64,000 bases of DNA from positions 62,001 to 126,000 of the forward strand of contig NZ_PPSW01000012.1 of the NCBI RefSeq assembly GCF_005876835.1. The letters are read 5' to 3'. The translations under genes and the position numbers were made by a program. The stretch comes from Pseudoalteromonas phenolica (lineage in GTDB: Bacteria > Pseudomonadota > Gammaproteobacteria > Enterobacterales > Alteromonadaceae). The notes beneath the pieces are model-generated. The model did no database searches and was not told where the DNA came from. It saw only the letters and a list, made by a program, of their open reading frames with translations. This document shows positions 17,452 to 27,445 of this stretch, piece by piece. Each line of letters begins with the position of its first letter. Positions within the stretch are counted from its first letter, which is position 1.

Positions 17452-18568
17452 CACAACATTCCTGCTCTTTGAAAGGGAGTCTTATTTGATTTACCAAAAT
17501 ACCATCTTCAATTTCTTGAAAAAATGTCCCACCCACTGCACCGAGTCTTTCTGACAAGCCTTTAAGACCATTTTTCTTGATTGGTAAAACATGTTCGGGC
17601 TGATTATGTGAGGCTTCTGCTTCAATCATTGAAACAGACTCATTGCTCACTCTAATAGAAAAATTAAGCTCAGAGGCCTGTGTATGCTTCAAGGTGTTAT
17701 TGATCATTTCTTGGCAAAAGCGAACTATACATAAAGCAGGTGTACCGTTTAAGTTCTCTAATTCTTTTACCAAATGAACAGAGCATTGTAAGTTAGGTGT
17801 TTGAGAAATAAGATTTTCTAGACTGAGTTTTAGCGCCCCTCTACCCCTTCGTTGTGATGAAACAATTTCTCGAACTTCCTCAAGTATTTCTTGGCTGATT
17901 TGATGACAAGACGATAGCATTTCTTTAGAGCTATCGTCTGCGGTGCGTTTTAGATAGTCTAAATTTATAGAAAGCGCTGTGAGTTTATGACCCAACGCAT
18001 CGTGTAATTCGTGTGAGATATGCAACCGCTCCTGCTCTGCACTCATCGCCTGCAGCATGCCTTGCGTCGCTTTCAACTCCTCATAGTTTTGTTTAGATTG
18101 GTAATGCATATTTAAACTTTCAACAATCTTTTTGCTAATTACCCCATTCATCAACGCAAACCCAGCCCAAATAGCGACTGTACTCCAAACTAAACTGCCT
18201 GATAGCCACCAGTAATATGCTAAATATTCGCCCAGCAATGCCCCAATTAACCCCGACATAATTGGCCAAGAAAAGTGAACACTAAATAAAGCGGTAAACA
18301 TCACCATATGGATTAATACTAAACTGGTATTCGTTAAGGGGATAAGGGCCACTAGCGAAAGCCAATATACTGCTGCGATAACCCTAACTTGCTCATTTGG
18401 TTTTCTGATCGAGTGCCAAAGTAAAACAAGTATTAATGCGTGTATCGGCAACTGCCAATATATAGATATACCTCCGGCTGGGTATAGTAAGCAAAGTGCT
18501 GTAACAATACCCCAAGAGATTAAGGTCGATGCTGACCAATCGGTTGTGTGATGAATAACCTGTGACAT
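17444..18568 (-). CDS. NarL/DesK-type sensor histidine kinase
   Basis: A 374-residue kinase. The N-terminal 150 residues are hydrophobic, about five or six membrane helices with almost no periplasmic loop, as in DesK-like sensors that read membrane state. The HisKA_3 dimer segment has SHELHDALGHKLTALSINLD (phospho-His in ELHDALGH). The ATPase domain has EMINNTLKHTQAS and NGLKGLSERLGAVGG. Partner of the overlapping response regulator. A membrane-fluidity signal is an inference from topology only. Confidence 0.9.
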   Translation of the reverse strand: MSQVIHHTTDWSASTLISWGIVTALCLLYPAGGISIYWQLPIHALILVLLWHSIRKPNEQVRVIAAVYWLSLVALIPLTNTSLVLIHMVMFTALFSVHFSWPIMSGLIGALLGEYLAYYWWLSGSLVWSTVAIWAGFALMNGVISKKIVESLNMHYQSKQNYEELKATQGMLQAMSAEQERLHISHELHDALGHKLTALSINLDYLKRTADDSSKEMLSSCHQISQEILEEVREIVSSQRRGRGALKLSLENLISQTPNLQCSVHLVKELENLNGTPALCIVRFCQEMINNTLKHTQASELNFSIRVSNESVSMIEAEASHNQPEHVLPIKKNGLKGLSERLGAVGGTFFQEIEDGILVNQIRLPFKEQECCDD

Positions 18569-18708
18569 GAATAATTTTTTCTTTAATTATGACAAACATA
18601 CAGGTTTAGGAACAGTGCCAAATGTCATAGTTAAGCTCATATTATTGTCACTGTTTTGTTGTTTAACAATCGGGTAAGCTAAATATAATAATTCAAAAAG
18701 GAAAAAAA

Positions 18709-19011
18709 ATGGCAACTGCACTTACAAGCCCTGCAACTATTCAAATCGGCGCGATGCGTTCTGACGGCCAACTGTCTTTAAATGAGCAAGGTTTAAGCTT
18801 TAAACCTGCAAGCAAATCTTTATCTTTAGGGGCTTTAAAGATTGCCTTATCTGAAGTGAGTCAAGTTGAGCAGTGTTTAGCCAAAGGGGCGGGATTTTTA
18901 CCTATTTCAGAGCAGGCTATGAGAGTGACTTTAAACACGGGCAAACAGTATGAATTTGTTTTGGCTGAACAAGAGAGTTGGGTAAGTGCCATAAACGAAC
19001 TACTTAATTAA
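18709..19011 (+). CDS. Small hypothetical protein, PH-like
   Basis: A 100-residue protein without signal peptide. The pattern GQLSLNEQGLSFKPASKSLS, then a strand-rich middle, then a C-terminal helix (EQESWVSAINELL) resembles a PH or GRAM fold. I do not recognise the family. It is convergent with the next gene, stops 5 bp apart, with no terminator visible between them. Confidence 0.65.
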   Translation: MATALTSPATIQIGAMRSDGQLSLNEQGLSFKPASKSLSLGALKIALSEVSQVEQCLAKGAGFLPISEQAMRVTLNTGKQYEFVLAEQESWVSAINELLN

Positions 19012-19016
19012 TGCGA

Positions 19017-19427
19017 TTACCCACACTTTTGTAATAACTGCTGTGTTAGCCACGCTTGAGCTTGCTCATGGGTTTTGAAAAAAGCAATATTTTGCTCAAG
19101 CAAAGCGGGTGAACGCTGTAGTATGATGTGTTTCGTCATTCTATCATTGACGATAAATGCTTTAGCAATAATCGGTTGAGTATTGAGCCAAACATTATAG
19201 GCTTGCAAAGTTTGATACGCCTCAGGCGTGCCACCTTCAAGTTCTAGGTCATCAATCAGCATTGCAAAAGGCTCACCATTCAATGCTCTAACGATGTTTT
19301 TTACCGATTCGGTATAATTAAAACAGCCCCTTTCATTGAAGCTGCCAATTAGCTTTGCACTGATAATATTATTTTCTAAAAGCGTTGTAGAAAAACGCCC
19401 ATGTCCACGTTTAGAAGAAATTGCCAT
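19017..19427 (-). CDS. Hypothetical STAS/SpoIIAA-like protein
   Basis: About 136 residues from MAISSKRGHGRFS. Alternating strands and helices (NIISAKLIGSFNERGCF; AMLIDDLELEGGTPEAYQTL) resemble STAS-like proteins found alone in marine gammaproteobacteria; this is a weak inference. The open frame extends upstream to a TTG at 19523 with another ATG at 19460, and none has a clear ribosome site, so the start is uncertain. Confidence 0.6.
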   Translation of the reverse strand: MAISSKRGHGRFSTTLLENNIISAKLIGSFNERGCFNYTESVKNIVRALNGEPFAMLIDDLELEGGTPEAYQTLQAYNVWLNTQPIIAKAFIVNDRMTKHIILQRSPALLEQNIAFFKTHEQAQAWLTQQLLQKCG

Positions 19428-19670
19428 ATCACGAAAATAAACCTTAATATCTGACGGCATTATAACCAATCCAGCCACGAGTTTGTTGAACTTTATCAAT
19501 TTATGGGCAAAAAAAGTGAACAAATAAGCTTGCTCAAAGTCTGAGCATTAAATAATAAATAAGTATGTTTAGTAAAGCCTCGACTGATACAGTCATGGCA
19601 ACACAAGCTTGTTAGTAATCTAAAACAAAATTAACAACGTAGATTTACGTAAGCTCAGAAAGGAAGACTT

Positions 19671-20504
19671 ATGAAAAAATATTGTTTGCTCTTATTGTTC
19701 ATACTGTTAACAGGTTGCTCGACTAAGTTTGCTTATAAGAATGCGGACTGGTTAGCTTATTGGTATGTTGACGATTATGTGTCATTAAACGATGCCCAAG
19801 AAGGCCTACTCGATGAGCACCTAAAAACTTGGCTTGATTGGCATAGAAGCAACGAATTGCCTGCTTATATCGCCCATTTAAAACAAATCAAAACAGATAT
19901 CGAACAAGGAAACATCACCCCAGCGCGTATTGCTTATCATAACGATAAAGCCGTTGCGCATTGGCACTCTGTACGTGCAGAAATTGTACCCGACCTAGCC
20001 GCTTTAGCACCAAATTTAACTGAAAAACAAGTAAATAACCTGTTCGAAGAACTCGCAGAGCAAGAAAAAGAAAAACAAGAGAAACGAGTAAAACTCAGTG
20101 ATGAAAAACGCCAAAAACGTTGGTTTACTCGCACGGAGAATTCACTAGAAAATTGGTTAGGTGACATCACCTCATCTCAACACAAAATGGTCAAATCACT
20201 TTACCTTGCTCAATCGCCAACATCAGATCTTTGGTCAGATTATCGAGCACGTTATCAAGCCTCTCTCAAAACAGTGTTGTTAAATATTGTTTCTGAGAGT
20301 AAAGATCAAGACAAACTTAAATCGCTGTTACTAAGCCCTGAATCATTTCGTAGCGACGAGCTAAACAAATTGAACAACCAAAATCGTCAAAGCTACCACG
20401 ATTTTTTATATGGTGTTTTTCTAAGTTTAACCGACAAACAAAAACAGCACCTCTTGAGCGAAATTGATGATTTAATTAATGATATTTCTGAATTATCACA
20501 ATAA
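19671..20504 (+). CDS. DUF6279 family lipoprotein
   Basis: A 277-residue protein with a lipoprotein signal peptide (MKKYCLLLLFILLTGC, lipobox LTGC). The family-like start STKFAYKNADWLAYWYVDDY and a long helical, charged body (about residues 45-270) follow. The family is found in Alteromonadales and Pseudomonas; its role is unknown. AGGAAG precedes the ATG. It is monocistronic; the inverted-repeat element begins about 50 bp downstream. Confidence 0.85.
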   Translation: MKKYCLLLLFILLTGCSTKFAYKNADWLAYWYVDDYVSLNDAQEGLLDEHLKTWLDWHRSNELPAYIAHLKQIKTDIEQGNITPARIAYHNDKAVAHWHSVRAEIVPDLAALAPNLTEKQVNNLFEELAEQEKEKQEKRVKLSDEKRQKRWFTRTENSLENWLGDITSSQHKMVKSLYLAQSPTSDLWSDYRARYQASLKTVLLNIVSESKDQDKLKSLLLSPESFRSDELNKLNNQNRQSYHDFLYGVFLSLTDKQKQHLLSEIDDLINDISELSQ

Positions 20505-20555
20505 ATTTGCCTTATAATTTTTGTTAAATTGTTTGTAGATTTTTATAACCAAACC

Positions 20556-20823
20556 TAGGGCGTGTTGACCTTTGTTGTGTGCTTTTGCAGCAGTGAGTTG
20601 GATATTTAGGCAAGGCAGAGGCTGCGTAGCATAGTTATTCTATGTAAGTCAGCCGATAACGCTGAATAAATTTCCAACTCGCGCTGCTCGAAGAGTTCAA
20701 CCAAAGGCTTCCACTACTTTGTCATTCGCCACTTACATAACCCATTATGCTGCGTAGCTCATTTCGCGTATTAAAAGCCTTTGATTTGAACAAAATTTAT
20801 ACCTCAAAGATAAACACGCCCTA
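20556..20823. mobile_element. MITE-like element with 17/19 terminal inverted repeats and TA flanks
   Basis: The left end TAGGGCGTGTTGACCTTTG (20556-20574) and right end CAAAGATAAACACGCCCTA (20805-20823) are inverted repeats with two mismatches. The outer TA on each side fits the target duplication of IS630/Tc1-mariner transposases. The 268 bp between contain no frame of note, so it would need a transposase in trans. It fills most of the 409-bp gap before the thioredoxin gene. Confidence 0.72.
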
Positions 20824-20913
20824 ATTTAAAAAATATTTTTATGTTTTTTTGAAATAAAAAACGCATTCCCTCTCTCTACTAGAGCAATTAATCAGTCTTT
20901 TAGAGAGAGCAAC

Positions 20914-21297
20914 ATGAAGTATATTTTCACCAGCCTTATTAGCTTATTTATGGCATTTTCTGCCTCTGCATTTGAGAAGAAACCATTTAGTGAAGCACTG
21001 TTTTCAGAACTACAAACTCAAAATGCGGTCATCATGATTGATGTATATGCCCCTTGGTGCCCAACGTGTAAAAAACAACAAAAGCTTTTCCAACAATACC
21101 ATGAGCAAAACCCAGATAATCCGTTTCATGTGCTTGTTGTTGATTATGACAACGATAAGCAGTCGGTAAAGAAATTTAGAGCACCTAGACAATCAACGCT
21201 GCTTTTATACAAGGGTGACAAACAGTTTTGGTACTCTGTAGCCGAAACCCGTTTCAATGTTATTGAAGAAAAACTAAATAGCGCATTTAAGTTTTAA
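20914..21297 (+). CDS. Periplasmic thioredoxin-fold protein
   Basis: 127 residues with a signal peptide (MKYIFTSLISLFMAFSASAF) and a thioredoxin fold with redox motif APWCPTCKKQ. A CPTC site and a position next to a CcdA/DsbD-type membrane protein indicate that it receives electrons in the periplasm and reduces a partner disulfide, as in copper or cytochrome maturation. The cis-Pro loop is RAPRQSTLLLY, somewhat divergent. The next gene starts 2 bases after the stop. Confidence 0.88.
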   Translation: MKYIFTSLISLFMAFSASAFEKKPFSEALFSELQTQNAVIMIDVYAPWCPTCKKQQKLFQQYHEQNPDNPFHVLVVDYDNDKQSVKKFRAPRQSTLLLYKGDKQFWYSVAETRFNVIEEKLNSAFKF

Positions 21298-21299
21298 TC

Positions 21300-22010
21300 A
21301 TGGGTATTGAATTTGTCTCTTTGCCATTAGCATTAATGGCGGGTGTGCTAAGCATACTCTCACCGTGCGTATGGCCCCTTGTTCCCATTGTGATGGCTTC
21401 ATCTTCAAATAGCGGTAAAAAAGGTCAATTTGCATTAGCACTGGGTTTGAGTGTCGCGTTCGCGCTTGCTGGCGGTGTATTAACCTTTATTTTATTTAGT
21501 CTTGGACTGTCGCCAGAAGTTTTACGCTGGTTTGGTGCTGCTATGTTAGTTCTTATGGGTGTCAGTTTGCTCATACCTAAAGTCGCGAATTGGTTATCTT
21601 TGGTATTAACCAAATTGACACCAGAACAACGAACGCAACAGGGCGAGCGAGACGGTGTTTTCAATCAATTTATGATTGGCATGATGCTTGGCCTAGTGTG
21701 GCTACCTTGCGTTGGTCCAACACTTGGTGCAGCCATTGCTCTAGCTTCGCTAGGTCAAGACTTACTGATGGCGAGCTCTGTGCTCTTTTTATTTGGCTTA
21801 GGTACAGCAAGCGCTTTAATCATTACCAGTATTATCTCGACCAGTGTCTTACAAAAATTCCGACCAAACGTATTCAGTAATGTTGAAAAGCTTAAAAAGC
21901 TGCTAGGAATTCTGTTACTCATTTTGGCTATCATGGTCATAACAGGATTTGATAAAACACTTGAAACAATCGCACTTAATTATTTACCTTCATGGGTGAC
22001 TGGTGTTTAA
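21300..22010 (+). CDS. CcdA/DsbD-like transmembrane electron carrier
   Basis: A 236-residue membrane protein of the CcdA/DsbD beta family, with six or so helices. It has the conserved cysteine prolines ILSPCVWPLVPIV in helix 1 and WLPCVGPTLGA in helix 4, the pair that passes electrons from cytosolic thioredoxin to the periplasm. It has no DsbD alpha or gamma domain; the thioredoxin gene just upstream supplies that role. Followed by a terminator. Confidence 0.9.
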   Translation: MGIEFVSLPLALMAGVLSILSPCVWPLVPIVMASSSNSGKKGQFALALGLSVAFALAGGVLTFILFSLGLSPEVLRWFGAAMLVLMGVSLLIPKVANWLSLVLTKLTPEQRTQQGERDGVFNQFMIGMMLGLVWLPCVGPTLGAAIALASLGQDLLMASSVLFLFGLGTASALIITSIISTSVLQKFRPNVFSNVEKLKKLLGILLLILAIMVITGFDKTLETIALNYLPSWVTGV

Positions 22011-22030
22011 ATAATCCATTCTCAATCACA

Positions 22031-22058
22031 GAAAGCCAAACATATTGGCTTTCTTTTT
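22031..22058 (+). terminator. Rho-independent terminator of the thioredoxin/CcdA-like pair
   Basis: GAAAGCCAA-ACATA-TTGGCTTTC followed by TTTTT, 21 bp after the stop codon. Confidence 0.85.
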
Positions 22059-22082
22059 CTTTCGTCAAAGGTAGTGCATAAA

Positions 22083-22331
22083 ATGATCTCTGCTAAATAT
22101 CAAAAACTCGTTTTCTCTTTTTTTATGGCACTATTAATGTCATGCATTATGTCTTTTGTCATTACGCTTTTTAATGTTGGTTTTATTGAAAATATCCTGT
22201 TTGTTTGGTTAAAAGCATGGGCTTTTGCGTTTGTTGTCGCGTTTCCAACCATCAATCTTGTCGCCCCCATCGTCAACAAACTGGTAAGCTTAGTTATTAT
22301 TCAATCAACACCACATGAGGAGCAATCATGA
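22083..22331 (+). CDS. DUF2798 family membrane protein
   Basis: 82 residues from ATG 22083 with two membrane helices and the DUF2798 pattern (KYQKLVFSFFMALLMSCIMS; AFVVAFPTINLVAPIVNKLV). Function unknown. A GTG three codons earlier is possible but sits only 2 bases from AAAGG. Its last four bases overlap the start of the YtoQ gene (ATGA), so the two are coupled. Confidence 0.85.
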   Translation: MISAKYQKLVFSFFMALLMSCIMSFVITLFNVGFIENILFVWLKAWAFAFVVAFPTINLVAPIVNKLVSLVIIQSTPHEEQS

Positions 22332-22759
22332 AAATTTACTTATCTGGCGAAATTCACACGGATTGGCGCGACCAAATTATTGCTGGATGTAAAGCGAAAA
22401 ACTTACCGGTGACATTTATTTCAGCAAATACCGACCATGGGAGTAGTGACGCAGCCGGCGATTGCTTGGGAGAAGAAGAAAAACAGTTTTGGCGTGATCA
22501 CAAATCAGCTAAGGTTAATGCCATCAGAATTCAAAATGCCATTAAAAGTTGTGACCTTGCGGTGATCCGCTTTGGCGATAAATATAAACAATGGAATGCC
22601 GCATTTGATGCCGGTTTCTGTGCTGCACTAGCAAAGCCTTATATTACTTTACACGACGAATCTATTATTCATCCTCTCAAAGAAGTTGATGGCTCTGCAC
22701 ATGCCTGGGCAACCACAACAGAGCAAGTTGTTCAATTAATCGAATATACTTTGGGTTAA
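22328..22759 (+). CDS. YtoQ family protein
   Basis: 143 residues matching the YtoQ family, with the hallmark beginnings KIYLSGEIHTDWRDQI, NTDHGSSDAAGD and FGDKYKQWNAAFDAGF. The fold is related to nucleoside 2-deoxyribosyltransferases, so a nucleotide-related reaction is possible but unproven. Translationally coupled to the DUF2798 gene through ATGA. Confidence 0.9.
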   Translation: MKIYLSGEIHTDWRDQIIAGCKAKNLPVTFISANTDHGSSDAAGDCLGEEEKQFWRDHKSAKVNAIRIQNAIKSCDLAVIRFGDKYKQWNAAFDAGFCAALAKPYITLHDESIIHPLKEVDGSAHAWATTTEQVVQLIEYTLG

Positions 22760-22784
22760 AGATTATTAAACCATCTTGCTAACC

Positions 22785-22845
22785 GCGCGGTTTATGCCGC
22801 GCAAAACATAAATTTATATTACGTATAAATTCTCTAACCGAGAGA
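22785..22845. terminator. Cluster of three short hairpins in a convergent gap
   Basis: GCGCGG/CCGCGC (22785-22802), AATTTATA/TATAAATT (22811-22831) and TCTCT/AGAGA (22831-22845) occur back to back between the ytoQ-like gene and the GAF kinase. None has a clean U tract, but together they probably end transcription from one or both sides. Confidence 0.45.
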
Positions 22846-22846
22846 T

Positions 22847-24202
22847 TTAAGCTGTCTTCTCAACTTGGTGTTTCACCGGCAACTGAATTGTAAATACAGT
22901 GCCTTGATTATCAGAATCGACACTCAATTTACCGTTATGCTCTTGGCATATGATTCGATAGCAAATCGCCAAACCCAACCCCGTGCCCTCTCCCACAGGT
23001 TTGGTTGTGTAAAAAGGCGTGAAAATATCTTTTAGGTGAGATTTAGGGATCCCACAACCTGTGTCGCTGACTTTTACCTCTATCCAATCACCAAAATACT
23101 GGGTGCTAATTGCGATTTTTCCTCGCTCAGAAATCGCCTGCTTTGCATTCATAATGAGATTCATAAACACTTGGTTGAGCTTACCAATATTGACCGACAC
23201 CTCAGGTAAAGGCTGCAAATCAAGGGAGACTTCACAATCTGTTTTAAGCTCATTCCGTAAAATATTTAAAGTCGATTCAATGCCTTGATTAATATCTGAG
23301 AGAATGAAAACATCAGAGTCTTCCCGTGAAAAACGCTTTAAATCTAGCATTATCTGCTTGGCTGATTTGAGGCCATTTAACGTTTCTTGCGTCAGTGCAG
23401 ATAAGTCATCTAACACATAGTTAAACTCTTCGTCATAAAGCAAGGCTCGGCTTGTAAGCGGCAGATCTGGATCTGATTTTACTCGTTGAATGACTTGGGT
23501 TAGCTCAGGCAAAAAGTCTTCTAAAACTGTGTTTAGATTGCTTATTGAAAAACCCAAAGGGGTGTTAATCTCATGGGCAACCCCCGCTGAAAGCACACCC
23601 ACAGAGGCCATTTTTTCAGATTGGATCAATGCAGCTTGATTCTTCGCGAGTTCATTTAAACTATGCTTTAACTCTTCGTTACTTCTTTCTAAACGAACTT
23701 GTGTTTGCTTCAATTTCAATTGATATTGCGCTGATGCAATACGCGGTGAGGCAATGTTAGCTATTACCTGTAATAAGGCTTGTTCAAATTCAGAATAGTC
23801 GTTTGGCTTATTTGATTCAGAGTCTATTACAGCTATGGTTTCTCCTTCATAGACTACAGGTACCGCAAGCTCAGACAAACCATCATATTGGTCATTGATG
23901 TAACGAGGATCAGTTCGGGTATCACAGACGATTTCGGATTCACCCGTTAAAGCAACAGTACCAACAATCCCCTCACCCACAGGTATTTCTATTCGCTCAA
24001 AAATTTCTCTGTCTTTGGGGTTTTTAATACCGAAAGCTGCCATTTGCACGAGTTTATCGCCATTACGCAAATAAATGACGCAATCATCAAACTCCATAAT
24101 TTCGCCAACACCTTGTGCAATTGACCAGAGCAAATCGTCTAACTCAGCTTGGTTTAACATGGCTAGAGCAAAAGCATTAATTTTATCGACACCATACATC
24201 AT
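22847..24202 (-). CDS. GAF-domain sensor histidine kinase
   Basis: A 451-residue cytosolic kinase. The GAF domain (residues about 12-165) has DDCVIYLRNGDKLVQMAAFG and GEGIVGTVALTGESEIV. A coiled coil (RLERSNEELKHSLNELAKNQ) leads to HisKA with SAGVAHEINTPLGFSISNLN and an ATPase domain (NLIMNAKQAI; VSDTGCGIP; GEGTGLGLAICYRI). No response regulator is adjacent. The chemoreceptor gene ends 94 bp upstream on the same strand, but an operon is not certain. Confidence 0.92.
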   Translation of the reverse strand: MMYGVDKINAFALAMLNQAELDDLLWSIAQGVGEIMEFDDCVIYLRNGDKLVQMAAFGIKNPKDREIFERIEIPVGEGIVGTVALTGESEIVCDTRTDPRYINDQYDGLSELAVPVVYEGETIAVIDSESNKPNDYSEFEQALLQVIANIASPRIASAQYQLKLKQTQVRLERSNEELKHSLNELAKNQAALIQSEKMASVGVLSAGVAHEINTPLGFSISNLNTVLEDFLPELTQVIQRVKSDPDLPLTSRALLYDEEFNYVLDDLSALTQETLNGLKSAKQIMLDLKRFSREDSDVFILSDINQGIESTLNILRNELKTDCEVSLDLQPLPEVSVNIGKLNQVFMNLIMNAKQAISERGKIAISTQYFGDWIEVKVSDTGCGIPKSHLKDIFTPFYTTKPVGEGTGLGLAICYRIICQEHNGKLSVDSDNQGTVFTIQLPVKHQVEKTA

Positions 24203-24296
24203 AAGCAGTACCTCAAAGTATGCATATACAAAAGCATAGTTGAGATACTGCGTTATGGCTGAGAAAAAATATTTAAATGGTTAATTTTTTATTAAA

Positions 24297-26252
24297 CTAG
24301 CGCACTCTAAATTGTTTAACAATCCCATCTAGCTCACTGGCAAGTTTGGATAAGTTATCTGCAATTTGAGAAGCTTGATCGGCCCCTTCCATCGTATCAT
24401 GCGCTTTCTCATTAACGTTTTGCACACTGTCACTGATTTGCTGGCTCACCACATTTTGCTCTTCTGATGCACTGGCAATTTGTACATTCATATCTTTAAT
24501 GGTGCCAACTGAGTGGGAGATCGTTTCTAAAACTTGCTCTGTTTTAGCGGTTTTTTCAGCCGTTTGCTCTACACCTTGCATATTTGCACGCATAGAATCG
24601 ACTGAGCGTTTTGCTTCATTTTGTAGCTTAGAAATCATCACCTGTATTTCTTCTGTACTTTGTTGAGTCCGACTTGCTAATGACCTTACTTCATCAGCTA
24701 CAACTGCAAACCCTCTGCCCTGTTCACCAGCACGCGCAGCCTCAATTGCGGCATTCAAAGCGAGTAAGTTAGTTTGATCTGCAATCCCTCTAATTACATC
24801 AAGAATAGACCCCACAGACTCAGTTTCAGCTTCTAAATTTTCTATGGTTTGGCTGACATTGAGCATAGTCTCTACTAATTCAGCCATGGCCTGTTGCGTT
24901 TCTTGCACAACTTCTTTACCCGAAACCGCATCGTTATCTGCATTCATTGCCGAATCAGCTGCCATTTGCGCACTTTGTGTAATTTCATTTACAGTGGCAG
25001 CCATTTGATTCATCGCTGTAGCTGTTTGTGTTAACTGATCAGTCTGTTGCTCGGCGCCTATTTTTGATTGAGTAGTGATCTGATTCAATTCTTTTGATGT
25101 GTTGGTTACTTCAGTCGTTGACTGCATCACTTGTGCAATCATGGCATTTAATCTGTCGACCATTTCGCGCATAGCTAAGTATATGCCCGTCTCATTCCCG
25201 GTATTTTGGAAACGATAAGTTAAATCTCCTTGAGATACTGCTTGTACAATTCTCTCCATTTCTGTTGGCTCACCACCAATGGGGGTGCGAATGAGATTCG
25301 AAATGAAGTAACTCAAAAAGATACCGACCGCGATAACAATGAGAGAAAATACAATAATCGTCACAATTGCAGATTCACTATCAGCTTGTAGTTCAGGACC
25401 AATCTCGTCCTGACGGCTTTTACTGGCTAGCTTAATTCTTTCAATTTGCTCTGCAATTTCAGGCCCTATCTTATTCAATGAATTCTCTATGATGTTGTTG
25501 CGAGAAATGATGATATCTTGGACCTTTTTAATGCCTTCAACATATACCTCCGAGCGACGCTTAAAATCATTAAATGCGGCAATATCACTACTATTACTTA
25601 ATACCGCTTTTAATTTATCCGCTTCTCGCGCAACTTCATCGAACTCATCTAAAGAGCGCTGGTATTCTTCCACAGAGTTATTGATAAGGAACTTACTGAC
25701 GTATAAACGACCAAGTAGCAATGCTTCTTGCAATTTTGAGGACTTATGCAATAAATCTGTATCCCTGATTGACGCACTTCTATCAATTATCTTGGTAATA
25801 CTTTTACGCATCTCAGCGCCATTACCATCTAAGTCATTTTGCACAACCTGATTACGTTGTTCAAACAATTGAACCACTTGATTAAAAGCATCTTTGTATT
25901 GCTCTGACTTGGACTGAATATCATTTATGACACGTATTTTATTTGGATCTTTAAACTGAGATTTGCCCTGAGTAATAAGATCGTTTAGCAACACAAATCG
26001 TTCGTTAAATTGATTCACACTCTGTTGGTCTTGCTCTTTCAAAAACTTTAGTGCATTGAGGCGCACGGATAATAAATTCGCTTGTATTCGCCCAGATAAA
26101 TTACTATCTCTAGCGTTCATGCGGTATTCGACAAAATTGTCATGGCCAGAGCTTAACGCAAAGTAGGACACTAAGCTCACAACACTCAGCAGGGCAATCA
26201 TTAAACCAAAAGCAAGGTTTAGTTGGGCGTTTAGTTTTAGACGTTGAAACAT
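24297..26252 (-). CDS. Methyl-accepting chemotaxis protein with HBM sensor domain
   Basis: A 651-residue receptor. Membrane helices at about 11-33 and 290-315 enclose a 250-residue all-helical periplasmic domain typical of helical bimodular (HBM) sensors ([20 protein letters not shown]). Such sensors bind small organic acids in Pseudomonas McpS; the ligand here is unknown. A HAMP domain and a signalling tip with [20 protein letters not shown] and [15 protein letters not shown] follow. There is no C-terminal CheR-binding pentapeptide. Confidence 0.93.
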   Translation of the reverse strand: MFQRLKLNAQLNLAFGLMIALLSVVSLVSYFALSSGHDNFVEYRMNARDSNLSGRIQANLLSVRLNALKFLKEQDQQSVNQFNERFVLLNDLITQGKSQFKDPNKIRVINDIQSKSEQYKDAFNQVVQLFEQRNQVVQNDLDGNGAEMRKSITKIIDRSASIRDTDLLHKSSKLQEALLLGRLYVSKFLINNSVEEYQRSLDEFDEVAREADKLKAVLSNSSDIAAFNDFKRRSEVYVEGIKKVQDIIISRNNIIENSLNKIGPEIAEQIERIKLASKSRQDEIGPELQADSESAIVTIIVFSLIVIAVGIFLSYFISNLIRTPIGGEPTEMERIVQAVSQGDLTYRFQNTGNETGIYLAMREMVDRLNAMIAQVMQSTTEVTNTSKELNQITTQSKIGAEQQTDQLTQTATAMNQMAATVNEITQSAQMAADSAMNADNDAVSGKEVVQETQQAMAELVETMLNVSQTIENLEAETESVGSILDVIRGIADQTNLLALNAAIEAARAGEQGRGFAVVADEVRSLASRTQQSTEEIQVMISKLQNEAKRSVDSMRANMQGVEQTAEKTAKTEQVLETISHSVGTIKDMNVQIASASEEQNVVSQQISDSVQNVNEKAHDTMEGADQASQIADNLSKLASELDGIVKQFRVR

Positions 26253-26377
26253 TAAAATGACTCTCTGTGATTAACACATCCTGTGCATTTATGATCCATT
26301 AAAAGACTCGTTTGATAACTATAGATGATATATTAAATTTTGCGGGATAATATTGATTAAAATTAACTTTTTAGAAA

Positions 26378-26401
26378 TAAAGCTGGCTATGCCAGCTTTA
26401 T
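26378..26401 (-). terminator. Terminator of the sbtA-type gene
   Basis: TAAAGCTGGC-TAT-GCCAGCTTTA forms a 10-bp stem. On the minus strand it is followed by TTTCTAAAAAG, and it overlaps the last bases after the stop codon region. Confidence 0.7.
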
Positions 26402-26404
26402 AGA

Positions 26405-27349
26405 TTAAGCAAGATGCCACAAGGCTATGTGATGGTACACGCCAATACCTATCACCACATTTAACGGGAAGGTCAAACCCAGCGAGCTTAACATTGCCAA
26501 ACCAATATCTGCTTCTTTAATAGATGCCTTAATTGCCGCTGGTGCTGCAATATAAGAGGCACTAGCCATAATACTCGCAAGCACAACGATAGAGCCTAAG
26601 GTTAAACCTAGCGCAGCCCCAACAAACACACCCAAAGTGCCTAAGATAAATGGTACTGTTAAGGCAAATATTGCCAACTTCCAATACTTAAATGGCATCG
26701 GCCTTAACGTTTGCGCCGCTGTAATGCCCATTTCTAATAAAAATAGTGCCAGCACGACTTTAAAGCTTGAGGTTAGTAGTCCTGTTACTTGTGCCCCTTG
26801 CTGTTCGCCATACATTAAGCCGATAAAGACACCGCCAACGAGCAAAATAACACTTTTGTTCGTTAACGCTTCATGCCACAGCGCCTTCATTGATACTTGC
26901 GAGCTAGTATCTTGAGAAAGTCTTCTAAATAACAGCAAACCAACAATAATTGCAGGTAGCTCTAACAATACTAGGTAAAGAGTAACTTCTGCACCGACTG
27001 TTAATTGATTTGTTTCAGCATAAGCTAAAGCAACAGCAAAAGTACCAGCGCTTACCGAGCCATAGTGGGCTGCAACACTTGCACTATTTGCAATCGACAG
27101 GCCAATCAACTTTCTTAAAATCGGGAATAAACTTAGGGGGATAAGTGCCCCTAACGAGACAACCGCCAACATTTGCGGTAATAGAGACCAGCTCACATTA
27201 CCATGTAATGCTATCCCGCCTTTTAGACCTATAGTCAGCATGAGTAACAAACTTAACGTGTCATAGGTGGCTTTGGGGATCGCAAGATCAGATCTCAATA
27301 AACCCGCAACGAGTCCAAGAATAAAAAACATCACGATAATATCTGGCAT
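26405..27349 (-). CDS. sbtA: SbtA-type sodium-dependent bicarbonate permease
   Basis: A 314-residue membrane protein with about ten helices and the SbtA family features: LLLMLTIGLKGGIALHG early, and SVAAHYGSVSAGTFAVALAY with the following acidic ALAYAETNQLTVGAE in the sodium/bicarbonate site. The family moves bicarbonate with sodium in cyanobacteria and occurs in many marine heterotrophs. ATG 27349 is 5 bases after TAAGGAG; the GTG at 27355 would overlap that site. Divergent from a LysR gene that probably controls it. Confidence 0.88.
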   Translation of the reverse strand: MPDIIVMFFILGLVAGLLRSDLAIPKATYDTLSLLLMLTIGLKGGIALHGNVSWSLLPQMLAVVSLGALIPLSLFPILRKLIGLSIANSASVAAHYGSVSAGTFAVALAYAETNQLTVGAEVTLYLVLLELPAIIVGLLLFRRLSQDTSSQVSMKALWHEALTNKSVILLVGGVFIGLMYGEQQGAQVTGLLTSSFKVVLALFLLEMGITAAQTLRPMPFKYWKLAIFALTVPFILGTLGVFVGAALGLTLGSIVVLASIMASASYIAAPAAIKASIKEADIGLAMLSSLGLTFPLNVVIGIGVYHHIALWHLA

Positions 27350-27393
27350 AAGCACTCCTTAATTTCGACGAGCGGCATTGTAAAAGACTCTTA

Positions 27394-27445
27394 ATATTGA
27401 TAAAAATTAAACTTAAAGAATACACCTATAGATAAATATCAATAT
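27394..27445. promoter_or_regulatory. Split perfect inverted repeat, candidate LysR operator
   Basis: ATATTGATA (27394-27402) and its exact complement TATCAATAT (27437-27445) frame the divergent promoter zone of sbtA and the LysR gene; the second arm overlaps the LysR start codon. This is the layout expected for a LysR protein that represses itself and activates the divergent gene. Confidence 0.45.
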
